A stretch of DNA of 64,000 bases from assembly GCF_016595505.1 (NCBI RefSeq), contig NZ_JAENIL010000028.1:36495-100494 (forward strand). The letters run 5' to 3'. The notes under the pieces were generated by a model. It searched no databases and was not told the origin of the DNA. It was given only the letters and a program-made list of their open reading frames with translations. This DNA comes from Pelagicoccus mobilis (GTDB lineage Bacteria; Verrucomicrobiota; Verrucomicrobiia; Opitutales; Opitutaceae). Shown piece by piece: positions 37,692 to 46,645 of the stretch; positions within the stretch are counted from its first letter, which is position 1, and each line of letters begins with the position of its first letter. Position numbers and translations under genes: made by a program.

Positions 37692-38894
37692 ATGAAAACT
37701 CCAGATCTCGACCAACTCCGCGAAAGCTTCAAAACCGAGCTCTTCGACAACATCCTACCCTACTGGCCGCGGATGCGCACTACCCATAGCTTCCTGCCCG
37801 CGCTCGATGATGCCAACCAGCCTCTACCCGACATAAAACTGGGAGTCATCATGGTCTCGCGCTTGCTCTGGACCTACAGCCGAGCCTACCATCTGTACGG
37901 CAATCCCGAATACATCGAGCTCGCCAACCATGCCAAGCACGTTCTCCTCAACAAATTCGAGGATAAGGCCAACGGCGGATTCTATTGGACAGTGGAAGAC
38001 TCCGGGCTTCCCTACGAAACGAAAAAGCAGTGCTACGCCCAGGCGTTCTGCATCTACGCTTTTTCCGAGCACTACCGAGCTTCCGGCGAGAAAGACAGCC
38101 TCGACCAAGCCTACAAGCTTTTCCACCTGATAAACGAAAAGGCCTGGGACCCAAAAACCGGCGGCTATCTGGAGACCTTTACCGCAGACTGGATCCCGCT
38201 CGAAAAGATGCGTCTTGGAGTCGACGATCTCGACGCTCCGAAGACCATGAACAATCACCTGCACATCATCGAGGCCTTCGCGAACCTGCAGCTGATCGAC
38301 CCTAATCCAGAGGTCAAGGAATGCTGCCGCCAAACCCTTCGCATCATCGCCGATCGTATCATCCTACCGGATACACCTCGTTTTGGACTATTCTACGACT
38401 ACGACTGGAAGCTGATCGATCCCGTCGTTTCCCCCGGCCACGACATCGAAGGCAGCTGGCTGCTCTACGAATCCGCCGAGATAGTGGGCGACGCCGACCT
38501 CGTGGAGGAATTCAAAAAGATCGCCCTCGATATGGCTGAGCTCGTGCTCGATACAGGCATCGACCCAAAAGACAACGGGGTCTACGACGAATTCCACAAC
38601 GAGAACCCACAAAGCGATACGAAGTGCTGGTGGCCGCAAGCAGAGGGCGTCGTAGGCTTCTTCAACGCCTATGAACTCTCCGGCGACAAGCGTTTCCTAG
38701 AGGCAGCGACCGTTATCTGGGACTACATCCAGGAAGTCTTCATTGAACGGGATAATGGAGAATGGATCTGGGGCGTGGAGAAAAATGGTAATCGGATTAA
38801 CAAAGAAAAAGCCGGACCTTGGAAATCTTCCTACCACAACTCTAGGGCCTGCTTTGAGATCATTTCCCGAATCGAGAAATTGTCCGTCAGGTAA
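37692..38894 (+). CDS. AGE-family 2-epimerase (cellobiose/mannobiose 2-epimerase)
   Basis: 400 residues, (alpha/alpha)6 barrel of the N-acylglucosamine 2-epimerase family. Signatures of the disaccharide 2-epimerase branch: [87 protein letters not shown] and [16 protein letters not shown]. These carry the His/Glu catalytic set. It converts beta-1,4-mannobiose or cellobiose to the Man-Glc type disaccharide. Next gene 40 bp downstream is GH130 mannosyl-glucose phosphorylase, so mannobiose is the likely substrate. Confidence 0.93.
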   Translation: MKTPDLDQLRESFKTELFDNILPYWPRMRTTHSFLPALDDANQPLPDIKLGVIMVSRLLWTYSRAYHLYGNPEYIELANHAKHVLLNKFEDKANGGFYWTVEDSGLPYETKKQCYAQAFCIYAFSEHYRASGEKDSLDQAYKLFHLINEKAWDPKTGGYLETFTADWIPLEKMRLGVDDLDAPKTMNNHLHIIEAFANLQLIDPNPEVKECCRQTLRIIADRIILPDTPRFGLFYDYDWKLIDPVVSPGHDIEGSWLLYESAEIVGDADLVEEFKKIALDMAELVLDTGIDPKDNGVYDEFHNENPQSDTKCWWPQAEGVVGFFNAYELSGDKRFLEAATVIWDYIQEVFIERDNGEWIWGVEKNGNRINKEKAGPWKSSYHNSRACFEIISRIEKLSVR

Positions 38895-38934
38895 CAACAA
38901 AAACTCTCAAAAACGTACCCGAATAAACAGAAAC

Positions 38935-40158
38935 ATGAGCACCTACGAATCGCGTCTCACTCAGCTAATCGAGCAGCAAGAAGAGCTTCTTGTCCGCCCT
39001 AACCCCGCCGTGGAACCTGGCAACGGAATCTTCAGCCGCCACCAGTTCCCAGTGCTCACCGAAAAGCACGCGCCGCTCTTCTGGTCCTACGACCTGAATC
39101 CAGAGACTAATCCACACCTGATGGAACGTATCGGCGTGCACTGCGCGTTCAACGCCGGCGCCATCCAGCTCGATGGTAAGTTCTACGTCGTCGCTCGAGT
39201 CGAGGGGAACGACCGCAAGTCCTTCTTCGCAATCGCGGAAAGCCCCAACGGGATCGATAACTTCCGCTTCTGGGATCATCCGGTCACCATGCCGGAAACA
39301 GACAATCCAGACACCAACGTCTACGACATGCGTCTCACTCAGCACGAAGACGGCTGGATCTACGGTCTCTTCTGTACCGAGCGCAAAGACCCAAACGCTG
39401 CCGAGTTCGACCTCTCCTCCGCCGAAGCCCAATGCGGCATCGCACGCACGAAGGATCTTAAAACCTGGGAACGTCTCCCTGATCTCAAAACCCCCTCGCC
39501 GCAACAACGCAATGTTGTGCTGCACCCAGAGTATGTAGACGGCAAGTACGCCCTCTACACCCGCCCTCAAGATGGCTTCATCGACGCCGGTTCCGGTGGC
39601 GGTATCGGCTGGGGGCTTTGCGACGACATGACAAACGCAGTCGTCGACAAGGAAACCATCATCGACTCACGCGAATACCACACGATCAAGGAAGTCAAAA
39701 ACGGCCAAGGCGATGCGCCGATCAAGACCGACAAGGGTTGGCTCCACATCGCTCACGGCGTACGCGGTTGCGCAAGCGGTCTTCGCTACGTCATCTACGC
39801 CTTCATGACTTCGCTCGAAGATCCGACAAAACTGACTCACTCTCCCGGCGGATTCCTCATCGCCCCCGAAGGCGAAGAGCTCGTCGGCGACGTAATGAAC
39901 GTGGCGTTCACCAACGGCACCATCACCACCGATGAAGGTGAAGTGTTCATCTACTACGCGTCCAGCGACACTCGTCTCCACGTGGCAACTACAACGGTAG
40001 ACAAGCTAGTCGACTACGTCACAAACACGCCAGCCGACCCGCTCTACAGCGCCAAGTGCGTTGCCCAGCGCAACGAGCTCATCGACAAGAACCTCGATTA
40101 CCTCGCAAACAACGACAGCGACCTCCTCAAGCGAATCGAGGCCCTACGGGTCAAATAA
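38935..40158 (+). CDS. GH130 4-O-beta-D-mannosyl-D-glucose phosphorylase
   Basis: 407 residues from the ATG at 38935 ([15 protein letters not shown]). The reading frame is open further up but overlaps the epimerase and is discarded. GH130_1 signatures: [54 protein letters not shown] with the family's catalytic Asp at D131, [20 protein letters not shown], and [20 protein letters not shown]. The enzyme phosphorolyses Man-beta-1,4-Glc to mannose-1-phosphate and glucose. It forms an operon with the epimerase. No secretion signal is present, so the pathway is cytosolic. A terminator follows. Confidence 0.95.
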   Translation: MSTYESRLTQLIEQQEELLVRPNPAVEPGNGIFSRHQFPVLTEKHAPLFWSYDLNPETNPHLMERIGVHCAFNAGAIQLDGKFYVVARVEGNDRKSFFAIAESPNGIDNFRFWDHPVTMPETDNPDTNVYDMRLTQHEDGWIYGLFCTERKDPNAAEFDLSSAEAQCGIARTKDLKTWERLPDLKTPSPQQRNVVLHPEYVDGKYALYTRPQDGFIDAGSGGGIGWGLCDDMTNAVVDKETIIDSREYHTIKEVKNGQGDAPIKTDKGWLHIAHGVRGCASGLRYVIYAFMTSLEDPTKLTHSPGGFLIAPEGEELVGDVMNVAFTNGTITTDEGEVFIYYASSDTRLHVATTTVDKLVDYVTNTPADPLYSAKCVAQRNELIDKNLDYLANNDSDLLKRIEALRVK

Positions 40159-40184
40159 TTTATCTGTATTCAGTTCTAGCTATT

Positions 40185-40216
40185 AAAAAAGGCGTCTGCT
40201 TTCGCAGGCGCCTTTT
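40185..40216 (+). terminator. Terminator of the epimerase-phosphorylase operon
   Basis: Stem GGCGTCTGC (40191-40199) with GCAGGCGCC (40204-40212) including one G-T pair, flanked by A7 and T4. Can act in both directions. Confidence 0.85.
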
Positions 40217-40233
40217 CTGTAGTCCTAACTCGA

Positions 40234-40259
40234 CGTAGCGCGGTGCTTCAGCCCGCGAC
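40234..40259 (+). repeat. Divergent REP-like element (CGTAG head)
   Basis: CGTAG (40234-40238) then CGCGG (40239-40243) paired with CCGCG (40253-40257). Shorter stem than the main family and a variant head, so a weak member. Confidence 0.4.
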
Positions 40260-40351
40260 CACCATACCCGGTCGAGCAGGGTCGGAATCAGAAAAAAGCC
40301 CTCCATCAATTCGATAGAGGGCCGAAACTGAATTAGCTAACGCGTCTTACA

Positions 40352-41800
40352 TCACGCCCCCATCGACCCATCAGCCATTTTTCGCTCCGCCAAATCCTTC
40401 TCGATCTGCAGTTCCAACTTGCGATTGATTCCATAGGTCAAAACCAAACCAGCAGCCACCAGAGCCAAGGCGGACGGGATAAGCGACATCATCATGCGAA
40501 GGCCTTCAATGGTACGAGCTGACTGAGCGACGTTGTCCACATAGCCGTAGTAGTTAAGCAAGTAACCCGCCATGGCCGGACCCAAAGCCCAACCTAGCTT
40601 CTGCGAGAACGTACCGGCCGAGAAGGTCAGGCCAGTGAAACGACGCCCAAACTTCCATTCCGAGTAGTCAGCGGTATCCGCGATCATCGACCAGAACAGT
40701 GGCATCAACGGCCCCATCAGGAACGACGTGATTCCTTGGATACAGAAAACCAAGGCGACATCCCCAGGACCAGAGAAGTAGTAGCACGCCGCTACAAAGG
40801 CCACAATTACAGTCAGCCAAAGGTAAGCGTTCTTCTTTCCTCGGAACACATCAGTAAACCACTTCGTGCAAGCCACACCGAGCAATGTACCGATCGTGCC
40901 GATTACATTGAACCAAGTCGCAAGCGCAGCAAACTTCCCCCCCTCTTCAACCTGTCCAACGACGTAGTACTTGAAGTAATACAAGATCGCCGCATCACGC
41001 ATCGCAATCCACATGATCGTGGTAATCCCGATAACAATGATCGCGACCCAAGGCTTGTTCTTAAAGAGCTGCGCCAAGTCCTTGCGCACGTTCGTCTCTT
41101 GTCCCTTCGGAGGTTTCACGCGCTCCTTTGTGGAAGAGAAAGTGAACAGGAAAAGGGCTCCCGCGCAAATCGCGTAAAGAACCATCGTAGTCACGTAACC
41201 CGACTGCGTCGCCGTTTCGCCATCCTCGCTACCCCCGAGCCGCACGACCAAAATCAAAATAGTCGCCTGCACAATCAGGTTCGCCGCATAAGCCCCATAG
41301 AATCGGTAGGACGACAACACCGTACGCTCCGCCGAGTGAGGCGTCATCACCCCCATCAACGCCCCATAGGGAATGTTGATCGCCGTGTAGGTGAGCATCG
41401 CGAGCGAGTAGGTCGCGTACACGTAAATGATGGTCCAAGTCTCGTTCAGATCAGGAACCGTGAAGATCAGCACCCCGCTAACCGCATAGGGCAGCACCAT
41501 CCAACGCAGCCACGGCCGGAACTTGCCGTGCGGCGACTTCGTCCGATCACAAATCATGCCCATGACCGGGTCCGTAAACGCGTCGAAAATGCGAGTCACC
41601 CAAAGCATGGTGGCGATGATCGCCGCCTCGATCCCGATGATGTCCGTGTAAAAGAACATCAGGAAAGATGCGAACACCTTAAAAAAGAAGACCGAAGCCA
41701 TGTCGCCCGAGGCGTAGCCCAGCTTCTCCTTAAATCCTATTATCTTCTCAGGCACCGCACCGGAGGCGGGCGCGCTTGTTTGGTCACTGGTAGAACTCAT
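40352..41800 (-). CDS. GPH-type sugar:cation symporter, first of two
   Basis: 482 residues from the ATG at 41800; the longer open frame to 42163 extends into the regulatory gap and is not used. MelB/GPH family features: KLGYASGDMASVFFFKVF, the cytosolic motif VMGMICDRTKSPHGKFRPWL, SLAMLTYTAINIPYGALMGV, RTVLSSYRFYGAY, and ADTADYSEWKFGRRFTGLTF. Twelve membrane helices. It would import oligosaccharides with sodium or protons. Divergent from the second GPH gene and part of the mannan locus by position. Confidence 0.92.
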   Translation of the reverse strand: MSSTSDQTSAPASGAVPEKIIGFKEKLGYASGDMASVFFFKVFASFLMFFYTDIIGIEAAIIATMLWVTRIFDAFTDPVMGMICDRTKSPHGKFRPWLRWMVLPYAVSGVLIFTVPDLNETWTIIYVYATYSLAMLTYTAINIPYGALMGVMTPHSAERTVLSSYRFYGAYAANLIVQATILILVVRLGGSEDGETATQSGYVTTMVLYAICAGALFLFTFSSTKERVKPPKGQETNVRKDLAQLFKNKPWVAIIVIGITTIMWIAMRDAAILYYFKYYVVGQVEEGGKFAALATWFNVIGTIGTLLGVACTKWFTDVFRGKKNAYLWLTVIVAFVAACYYFSGPGDVALVFCIQGITSFLMGPLMPLFWSMIADTADYSEWKFGRRFTGLTFSAGTFSQKLGWALGPAMAGYLLNYYGYVDNVAQSARTIEGLRMMMSLIPSALALVAAGLVLTYGINRKLELQIEKDLAERKMADGSMGA

Positions 41801-42204
41801 AGCGTTGGGGACATTCAGTAATCTGAGCGCCAATTTCAGCGGGCGAGTCCCGCTTGCGTCGGCAAATCTTGGGGTTTGGGTTGAATCGTGATGACCGAGA
41901 GCAATCTCGCTCTGACAATAAGGGAACGATGCTGCGATCCGACTGCGTGGTCGCAACGCGGAACAGATCGATTTAGAGCTCGTTTTGATGGGAAAACCCC
42001 AGAAACTGGAATTATCCTGCGAACAATTCTTCGAGAATTCAAAGCCCCTGATCGCATTCTCAAAATATAATCCCTCCGGAACTCGCCTCCGCCCCCAACT
42101 CAGTCTATCGCTATACTTACATAAGCGGTGCAAATAGCTTTCGCCCCCCTCATAAGCTGTCACCCTAACTTCCTTTGCGAAAACAGTAGTTAATCATCAC
42201 CTGT
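41801..42204. promoter_or_regulatory. Divergent promoter region between the two GPH transporter genes
   Basis: 404 bases between divergent starts. Contains the dyad AATTCT-TCG-AGAATT (42025-42039), a plausible operator, and AT-rich stretches. Small ORFs on both strands (for example 41888-42070) show no family resemblance and no ribosome site. No riboswitch or tRNA seen. Confidence 0.5.
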
Positions 42205-43614
42205 ATGCAGTCTCAAGATACACCCCCAAAAACAAACGAAGAAACCGCGCCGCCGCTGGCGATGACCGAGAAGCTCGGCTTCGCAGCTGGAGATATGGCT
42301 TCCTGCCTCTACTTTGGCGTTTTCATGAACTTCCTCCCGATCTTCTACACAGACGTGTTCGGGCTTTCGGCAGCAGCGCTCGCCACCATGATCTTCGTCA
42401 CCCGCACCTGGGACTGGATCAACGACCCCATCATGGGCATGATCTCCGACCGGACCAAAAGCCGCATGGGCAAATTCCGCCCTTGGCTGATCTGGGTGCT
42501 GCCTTTCTGGATTGGTCTCGGCGTTCTCACATTTACCACTTTCGACCTGAGCGACGGAGGAAAACTGGCTTACGCCTACATCACCTACACCTTGCTCATG
42601 ATGGCCTACACCGCCATCAACGTCCCCTACTCCGCGCTAATGGGGGTCATGACTCCGCGCTCCGATCAGCGTACGATCCTCTCCTCCTTCCGCTTCCTCG
42701 GCGCATTCGCCGGGGTCGGCGTAGTGAGCCTCACGCTGCAACGCTTGGTCGCAACCTTGGGCGGCGGCAACGAACAGCTTGGCTACACCCTCACCATGGG
42801 CGTATACGCCATCGCGTCCGGTATTCTATTCCTCATCACTTTCCTAACCACCAAGGAACGTGTCGCTCCTCCCAAAGCCCAAAAGATCTCCATCAAGAAA
42901 GACCTTTCCGCCGCCATGCGAAACGGTCCATGGCGGGCTCTCATTCTCATCAGCGTACTGACCATCCTCTGGATCGCCATCCGAGGCGGCGCTACGATCC
43001 ACTTCTTCAAGTACGTTTCCGGCAACGAGCTCTGGGGCGGCACCTTCCTCTTCATAGCAAGCCTAGTCCAGCTCGGCGGGGTCATGCTCACCAAACAGTT
43101 CACCCAGATATTCGGCGGCAAACGACGTACCTTCATCACCCTCACCCTCATCAATGCCGCCTTCCTTCTGGCCTTCTACTACATCCCGCCAACAAGTTAC
43201 TACCTGATCATGGGGCACCAAGCCGTCAGCGCCTTCATGACCGCTCCGCTAATGGCCCTCTTCTGGTCCATGATCGCCGATAGCGCGGACTACGGACAAT
43301 GGAAACTCGGGCAGCGCACGACCGGACTGATCTTCTCAACAGGCACCTCCTCCATGAAAATCGGCTGGTCCATCGGTCCAGCTGTATCGCTGGCCCTCCT
43401 CAGCTACTATGGTTTCGAGGCAAACGTTGAGCAAACGCCCGACACCATCGAAGGCCTGAAACTCATCATGAGCATCATCCCAGCCGGAGTCGCAGTTCTC
43501 GCAGCAGCGTCCGTGCTCTTCTACCGTATCGACGCTAAAATGGAGCGCGAAATGGAAGAGGCGATCGCCGCAGACGCCAGATCGGAAGCTCCGGACCCAG
43601 GCTGCGCCAAGTAA
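42205..43614 (+). CDS. GPH-type sugar:cation symporter, second of two
   Basis: 469 residues, paralogous to the divergent neighbour. Shared elements are KLGFAAGDMASCLYFGVF, IMGMISDRTKSRMGKFRPWL, AYTAINVPYSALMGVMTPRS, RTILSSFRFLGAF and MIADSADYGQWKLGQRTTGL. Two related transporters on a divergent promoter suggest either different oligosaccharide sizes or import plus glucose handling. The stop is 2 bases from the stop of the convergent STT3-like gene, with no terminator between. Confidence 0.92.
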   Translation: MQSQDTPPKTNEETAPPLAMTEKLGFAAGDMASCLYFGVFMNFLPIFYTDVFGLSAAALATMIFVTRTWDWINDPIMGMISDRTKSRMGKFRPWLIWVLPFWIGLGVLTFTTFDLSDGGKLAYAYITYTLLMMAYTAINVPYSALMGVMTPRSDQRTILSSFRFLGAFAGVGVVSLTLQRLVATLGGGNEQLGYTLTMGVYAIASGILFLITFLTTKERVAPPKAQKISIKKDLSAAMRNGPWRALILISVLTILWIAIRGGATIHFFKYVSGNELWGGTFLFIASLVQLGGVMLTKQFTQIFGGKRRTFITLTLINAAFLLAFYYIPPTSYYLIMGHQAVSAFMTAPLMALFWSMIADSADYGQWKLGQRTTGLIFSTGTSSMKIGWSIGPAVSLALLSYYGFEANVEQTPDTIEGLKLIMSIIPAGVAVLAAASVLFYRIDAKMEREMEEAIAADARSEAPDPGCAK

Positions 43615-43616
43615 CC

Positions 43617-45962
43617 TTAATTCGCTCTTCTCAACCTTTCAGGGATCAGTCGCATCGACTGGTCCCTTATTTTTGGGTCAACATCGACATCCAGAGCATC
43701 CGCCAAATCCCAGAAGTGACGAATCGTCTCCGCGTTAAGCTTTCGCACTTCCCTCATTTCCAAACGATCCACGACTTCCAACAGCAAATTCTTGGCCGCA
43801 TTTCTCTGTCCCGAAATGCCGAATACGCCACTCAACCGAATCGCGTCCCCCAACGAGAGCGAACCATAATCGCCGTCCAATCGACGAACCAGAGCCTTAA
43901 GCATCGCGTCCAGATCAGCTTTCCTCTTCTGCAAAGCGTACAAACGACAAAGAGAAATCGCAGCGGCAGAATCCTTAGAGTGCTCATACAATAGCGGCTC
44001 GAGCCCAAACGCAGCCCGGCTCAAGCCCATCTCAAGCATGTATTCAAAGCGCCGCGACGCCAATTCGCCGGGAGTCATTTCAGGAACCACTTCATAGATC
44101 AATGCCAAGCCAAGCTCCCGATCCGCCAACTGAAACGGAATCGGCCGCAACCAAAGCGGAATCTCCTGATCCTCCATCAATCGCATCAAGAAGCTCTTCC
44201 CTTCCTCCTCCGTCCCAGCAAAGTCTCGGTGCAGCTCCAGGTACTCCTTTTCGAAGCCGCCCCATGAATAGATCAACACGTGTGTCACGCCCGCATCCAG
44301 AATCCGCTCCTTTGCCACCTCCATGCTCGGCGACGCGAACATCGACGCCGCCCGTTTCAAGCCTTCGTTATTTTCCCAGTAGAAGGTGCCAATCCCCTTC
44401 GCCCCGCCATAGTAGATTTGATTGGTCGTAGCGTCAGGCGAAGCCAAGACCACGACATTCTCTCCCCCCGCGCGAGCGTTCAAGTAGTGAGCCACGCTCC
44501 GCTCCGCCACGCGCGTCAACTCACGCGGAACAGGAGCACCCCGTTCGAACGCTCCATAAACAAACACCAAAGCCCCTGGAACCAAACTCCCGAGAGCGAG
44601 CCATCGCAGCGACCGCGAAGCAGCCCCAGCAAAAAGACAAACCAAAACCACCACTAGCAATCCAGCCAACTGCGACCACCAACGAGCCTGATACAATGTA
44701 GCGAAAAACAGGATACACGCGGGAACCATCGAACAGGCAAGCAACACAAACACCTCGCTCCGCTTCCTCGACGCATAGCAGCCAGCTCCACCAACCACCA
44801 ATATCAGCAACGGCAAAACCATAGCGAACATGCGCAAAGGAGAAGTCATCACCTCGAGATTCGCGCTCAAGGTCTGGAATTCCATGATGAAACGATCGTG
44901 TACCGCCATCAGAAACGGATCCGAAACCTGAAAGACCTCCGCTCCCATACTAAAGAAAACGACAGGAAGCGGAATCACCATCGCGACACTGAGGGCTATT
45001 CTCCCAAATAGCTTTCTCACCTCACTCTCGAATAGTACAGCCAAGAACGCCCCGGCTCCCAGCCACGCCAAGCTGTACAAAGGATGGTTCACTTCGAGCC
45101 GCAAAGCCATGGAAGCAGGCGCGTACTCGATCAAATGAGCCAAACAGGAAAAAAGAGCCCCCATCCAAGCCCAACTCCGCACCAAGGAAGCAATTTCATC
45201 ACCCCTGCCCACAACCAAACGGACTACGATCAACGCCAGCCCAACTCCAAACAGCACAGGCAAAACGCTGACTACGTTGACCCACATCGCCAAAGCCAAA
45301 GCCATCGCAGACAAGGCTCCCTCCAAAAGTCCGCTTCTCCCAGACACGCTCCTACGCACGGCCATCGCAAAGAACAGAACCCCCGCCATGCTGGCAAAAA
45401 TCGCCATCGCATGATGATCGCCCATGCCAAACTTGTAGACATCTCGCAACGGAACCATCGCCAAGACGCCCACACAAAACGCCATCCCAGTCCCATCCCC
45501 CGAAACACGCCGCACATAGAGAGACAAAACGAGAATCAGTCCGGCCGCCAGCACGACATTGGCCGCCAACGCCGCCCATTCAATACTCCGCGGTTCGTCA
45601 AAGGCTAAGACTCGTATCCACCAGCCATATACGGAAGACCAATGAACAGAGCGCCCCTCAGGCGCATTGTCGTAATCCACTTCCCGTAGTCGAGCGACGC
45701 CTTCCTCTTTCGCACGCTGCAAATTGACAACCCAGTGCAAGTCATCGTTTCGATCAGATGCGATGCGCTGACGCGTACCTCCCGAAAATCCTGTCGAAGA
45801 ACCTTCGTCCCGCTCGAGATACGCAAATCCGCCCTCCATTTCCGTCAGCGAACGCATACGCTCCATCAGCTGAAACGACTCAAGAGCAAGCAGCAACAGA
45901 CTCGCGATCAGGACGACATAGAAAGCGTAAGGGGCAAATTTATTTCGCAGAGACTCGGCCAT
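43617..45962 (-). CDS. STT3/GT-C-like polytopic membrane protein
   Basis: 781 residues from the ATG at 45962, with GAGGAG 10 bases upstream; the frame is open 37 codons further. About 12 membrane segments in residues 8-480, then a soluble domain with helical repeats at the end. The first loop has SDRNDDLHWVVNLQRAKEEG and VDYDNAPEGRSVHWSSVYGW. These resemble the DxD and 'Y.N.P.G...HW' motifs of oligosaccharyl transferases, and KFGMGDHHAMAIFASM resembles their DHH motif. It could be a glycan transferase acting on lipid-linked sugar, or a related GT-C enzyme of another function. No lipid-linked oligosaccharide genes are visible nearby. Confidence 0.65.
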   Translation of the reverse strand: MAESLRNKFAPYAFYVVLIASLLLLALESFQLMERMRSLTEMEGGFAYLERDEGSSTGFSGGTRQRIASDRNDDLHWVVNLQRAKEEGVARLREVDYDNAPEGRSVHWSSVYGWWIRVLAFDEPRSIEWAALAANVVLAAGLILVLSLYVRRVSGDGTGMAFCVGVLAMVPLRDVYKFGMGDHHAMAIFASMAGVLFFAMAVRRSVSGRSGLLEGALSAMALALAMWVNVVSVLPVLFGVGLALIVVRLVVGRGDEIASLVRSWAWMGALFSCLAHLIEYAPASMALRLEVNHPLYSLAWLGAGAFLAVLFESEVRKLFGRIALSVAMVIPLPVVFFSMGAEVFQVSDPFLMAVHDRFIMEFQTLSANLEVMTSPLRMFAMVLPLLILVVGGAGCYASRKRSEVFVLLACSMVPACILFFATLYQARWWSQLAGLLVVVLVCLFAGAASRSLRWLALGSLVPGALVFVYGAFERGAPVPRELTRVAERSVAHYLNARAGGENVVVLASPDATTNQIYYGGAKGIGTFYWENNEGLKRAASMFASPSMEVAKERILDAGVTHVLIYSWGGFEKEYLELHRDFAGTEEEGKSFLMRLMEDQEIPLWLRPIPFQLADRELGLALIYEVVPEMTPGELASRRFEYMLEMGLSRAAFGLEPLLYEHSKDSAAAISLCRLYALQKRKADLDAMLKALVRRLDGDYGSLSLGDAIRLSGVFGISGQRNAAKNLLLEVVDRLEMREVRKLNAETIRHFWDLADALDVDVDPKIRDQSMRLIPERLRRAN

Positions 45963-46016
45963 GGGGATGCAACTCCTCAACTCTGTACCAAAAGCTGGAT
46001 ACCGCAACCCATAAGA

Positions 46017-46047
46017 AAAACGGCGATCTCCGAAAGGTCGCCGTTTT
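46017..46047. terminator. Bidirectional hairpin terminator-like structure
   Basis: Perfect 10-base stem AAAACGGCGA (46017-46026) with TCGCCGTTTT (46038-46047). Bounded by A5 before and TTTT after, so it can act on either strand. With 46583-46618 it encloses the twin elements. Confidence 0.65.
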
Positions 46048-46062
46048 ATAACCCCTATTTGA

Positions 46063-46246
46063 TCCAAGGTCAACTACCCCTAATAAACCTTGGAAATGCA
46101 TACCTAAAACTGTGAGATCCAGAAACCGGCCCTCTTGGCCTTTAGCGATTTTTGAATCTGGATACAGCATAACAGATGATCTGAGATTCAGATATGGGAC
46201 TTTAGTCCTACATCCACAAGATAGAGCCCGTTGTCTCCAACGGGCA
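46063..46246. repeat. Structured intergenic element, copy A (184 bp)
   Basis: Hairpin 1 is TCCAAGGT (46063-46070) with ACCTTGGA (46087-46094) around a loop containing ACTACCCCTAATAA. Hairpin 2 is ATCCAGA (46117-46123) with TCTGGAT (46157-46163), enclosing TTGGCCTTTAG. Hairpin 3 is GGAC-N4-GTCC (46197-46208). Hairpin 4 is a 26-bp REP-like unit, GATAG head at 46220 and stem GCCCGTT/AACGGGC to 46245. Confidence 0.8.
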
Positions 46247-46315
46247 TGGGCGGTCCTTGAACACAAAAAAGTAGAAGCGGCGACCCCTGTGGAATCACCG
46301 CTTCATTGCCCTGAT

Positions 46316-46499
46316 AATCTAAGAGTTACTACCCCTAATAATCTTAGATTTTTTACCCTTAACTATGTAGATCCAGAGTCGGCTCCCTTGGCCTTTAGTG
46401 ACTCGTGAATCTGGATACAGACTACCAAAGGTTCCGAAATCCCGATATAGGACTTTGGTCCTACTTCCCAAAGGTAGCGCCCGCTGTCCCCAGCGGGCA
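46316..46499. repeat. Structured intergenic element, copy B (184 bp)
   Basis: Same length and order as copy A, shifted by 253 bp. Hairpin 1 is AATCTAAGA (46316-46324) with TCTTAGATT (46342-46350) around the same ACTACCCCTAATAA loop and a T6 tail. Hairpin 2 has the same ATCCAGA/TCTGGAT arms. Hairpin 3 is AGGAC/GTCCT. Hairpin 4 is a REP-like unit at 46473-46498, stem GCCCGCT/AGCGGGC, head GGTAG. Confidence 0.8.
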
Positions 46500-46582
46500 C
46501 ACAAGGTTTGGAGCGGCATTGCACCCGTCGAGGACAGCGAACGTTACTGTAACAAACAGCAAGCCAAGCAACGCCCCCAATC

Positions 46583-46618
46583 CAAAAAAAGACGCCCCCG
46601 ACTTTCGTCGGAGGCGTC
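46583..46618 (-). terminator. Terminator of the TonB-dependent receptor gene
   Basis: 12-bp stem GACGCCCCCGAC (46591-46602) with GTCGGAGGCGTC (46607-46618), one G-U pair, loop TTTC; read on the minus strand it is followed by T7. Confidence 0.88.
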
Positions 46619-46645
46619 AAAAACTTCAGATAGGCTTTTTAATGC

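Larger units (their letters stand above)
45963..46645. other. Gene-free interval with two structured repeat copies and terminators
   Basis: 683 bases with no credible gene. From left to right it holds a hairpin terminator-like structure (46017-46047), structured element A (46063-46246), a spacer with a GAAGCGG/CCGCTTC stem, structured element B (46316-46499) and the terminator of the TonB receptor gene (46583-46618). The short ORFs here are products of the hairpins. Confidence 0.75.

Noticed and set aside
38743..38934. N-terminal extension of the GH130 gene to 38743
   Set aside because: Overlaps the epimerase coding region; GH130 alignment begins at the ATG at 38935.
41888..42070. Small ORF (60 aa) in the divergent GPH promoter
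   Set aside because: No ribosome site, no homology recognised, and it covers a dyad; treated as regulatory DNA.
46063..46499. CRISPR-like array
   Set aside because: Only two repeat copies, each 184 bp and internally structured; no short regular direct repeats or cas genes.
46063..46499. Integron attC sites
   Set aside because: The hairpins lack the paired RYYYAAC/GTTRRRY core sites, and there is no integrase or cassette-like gene.
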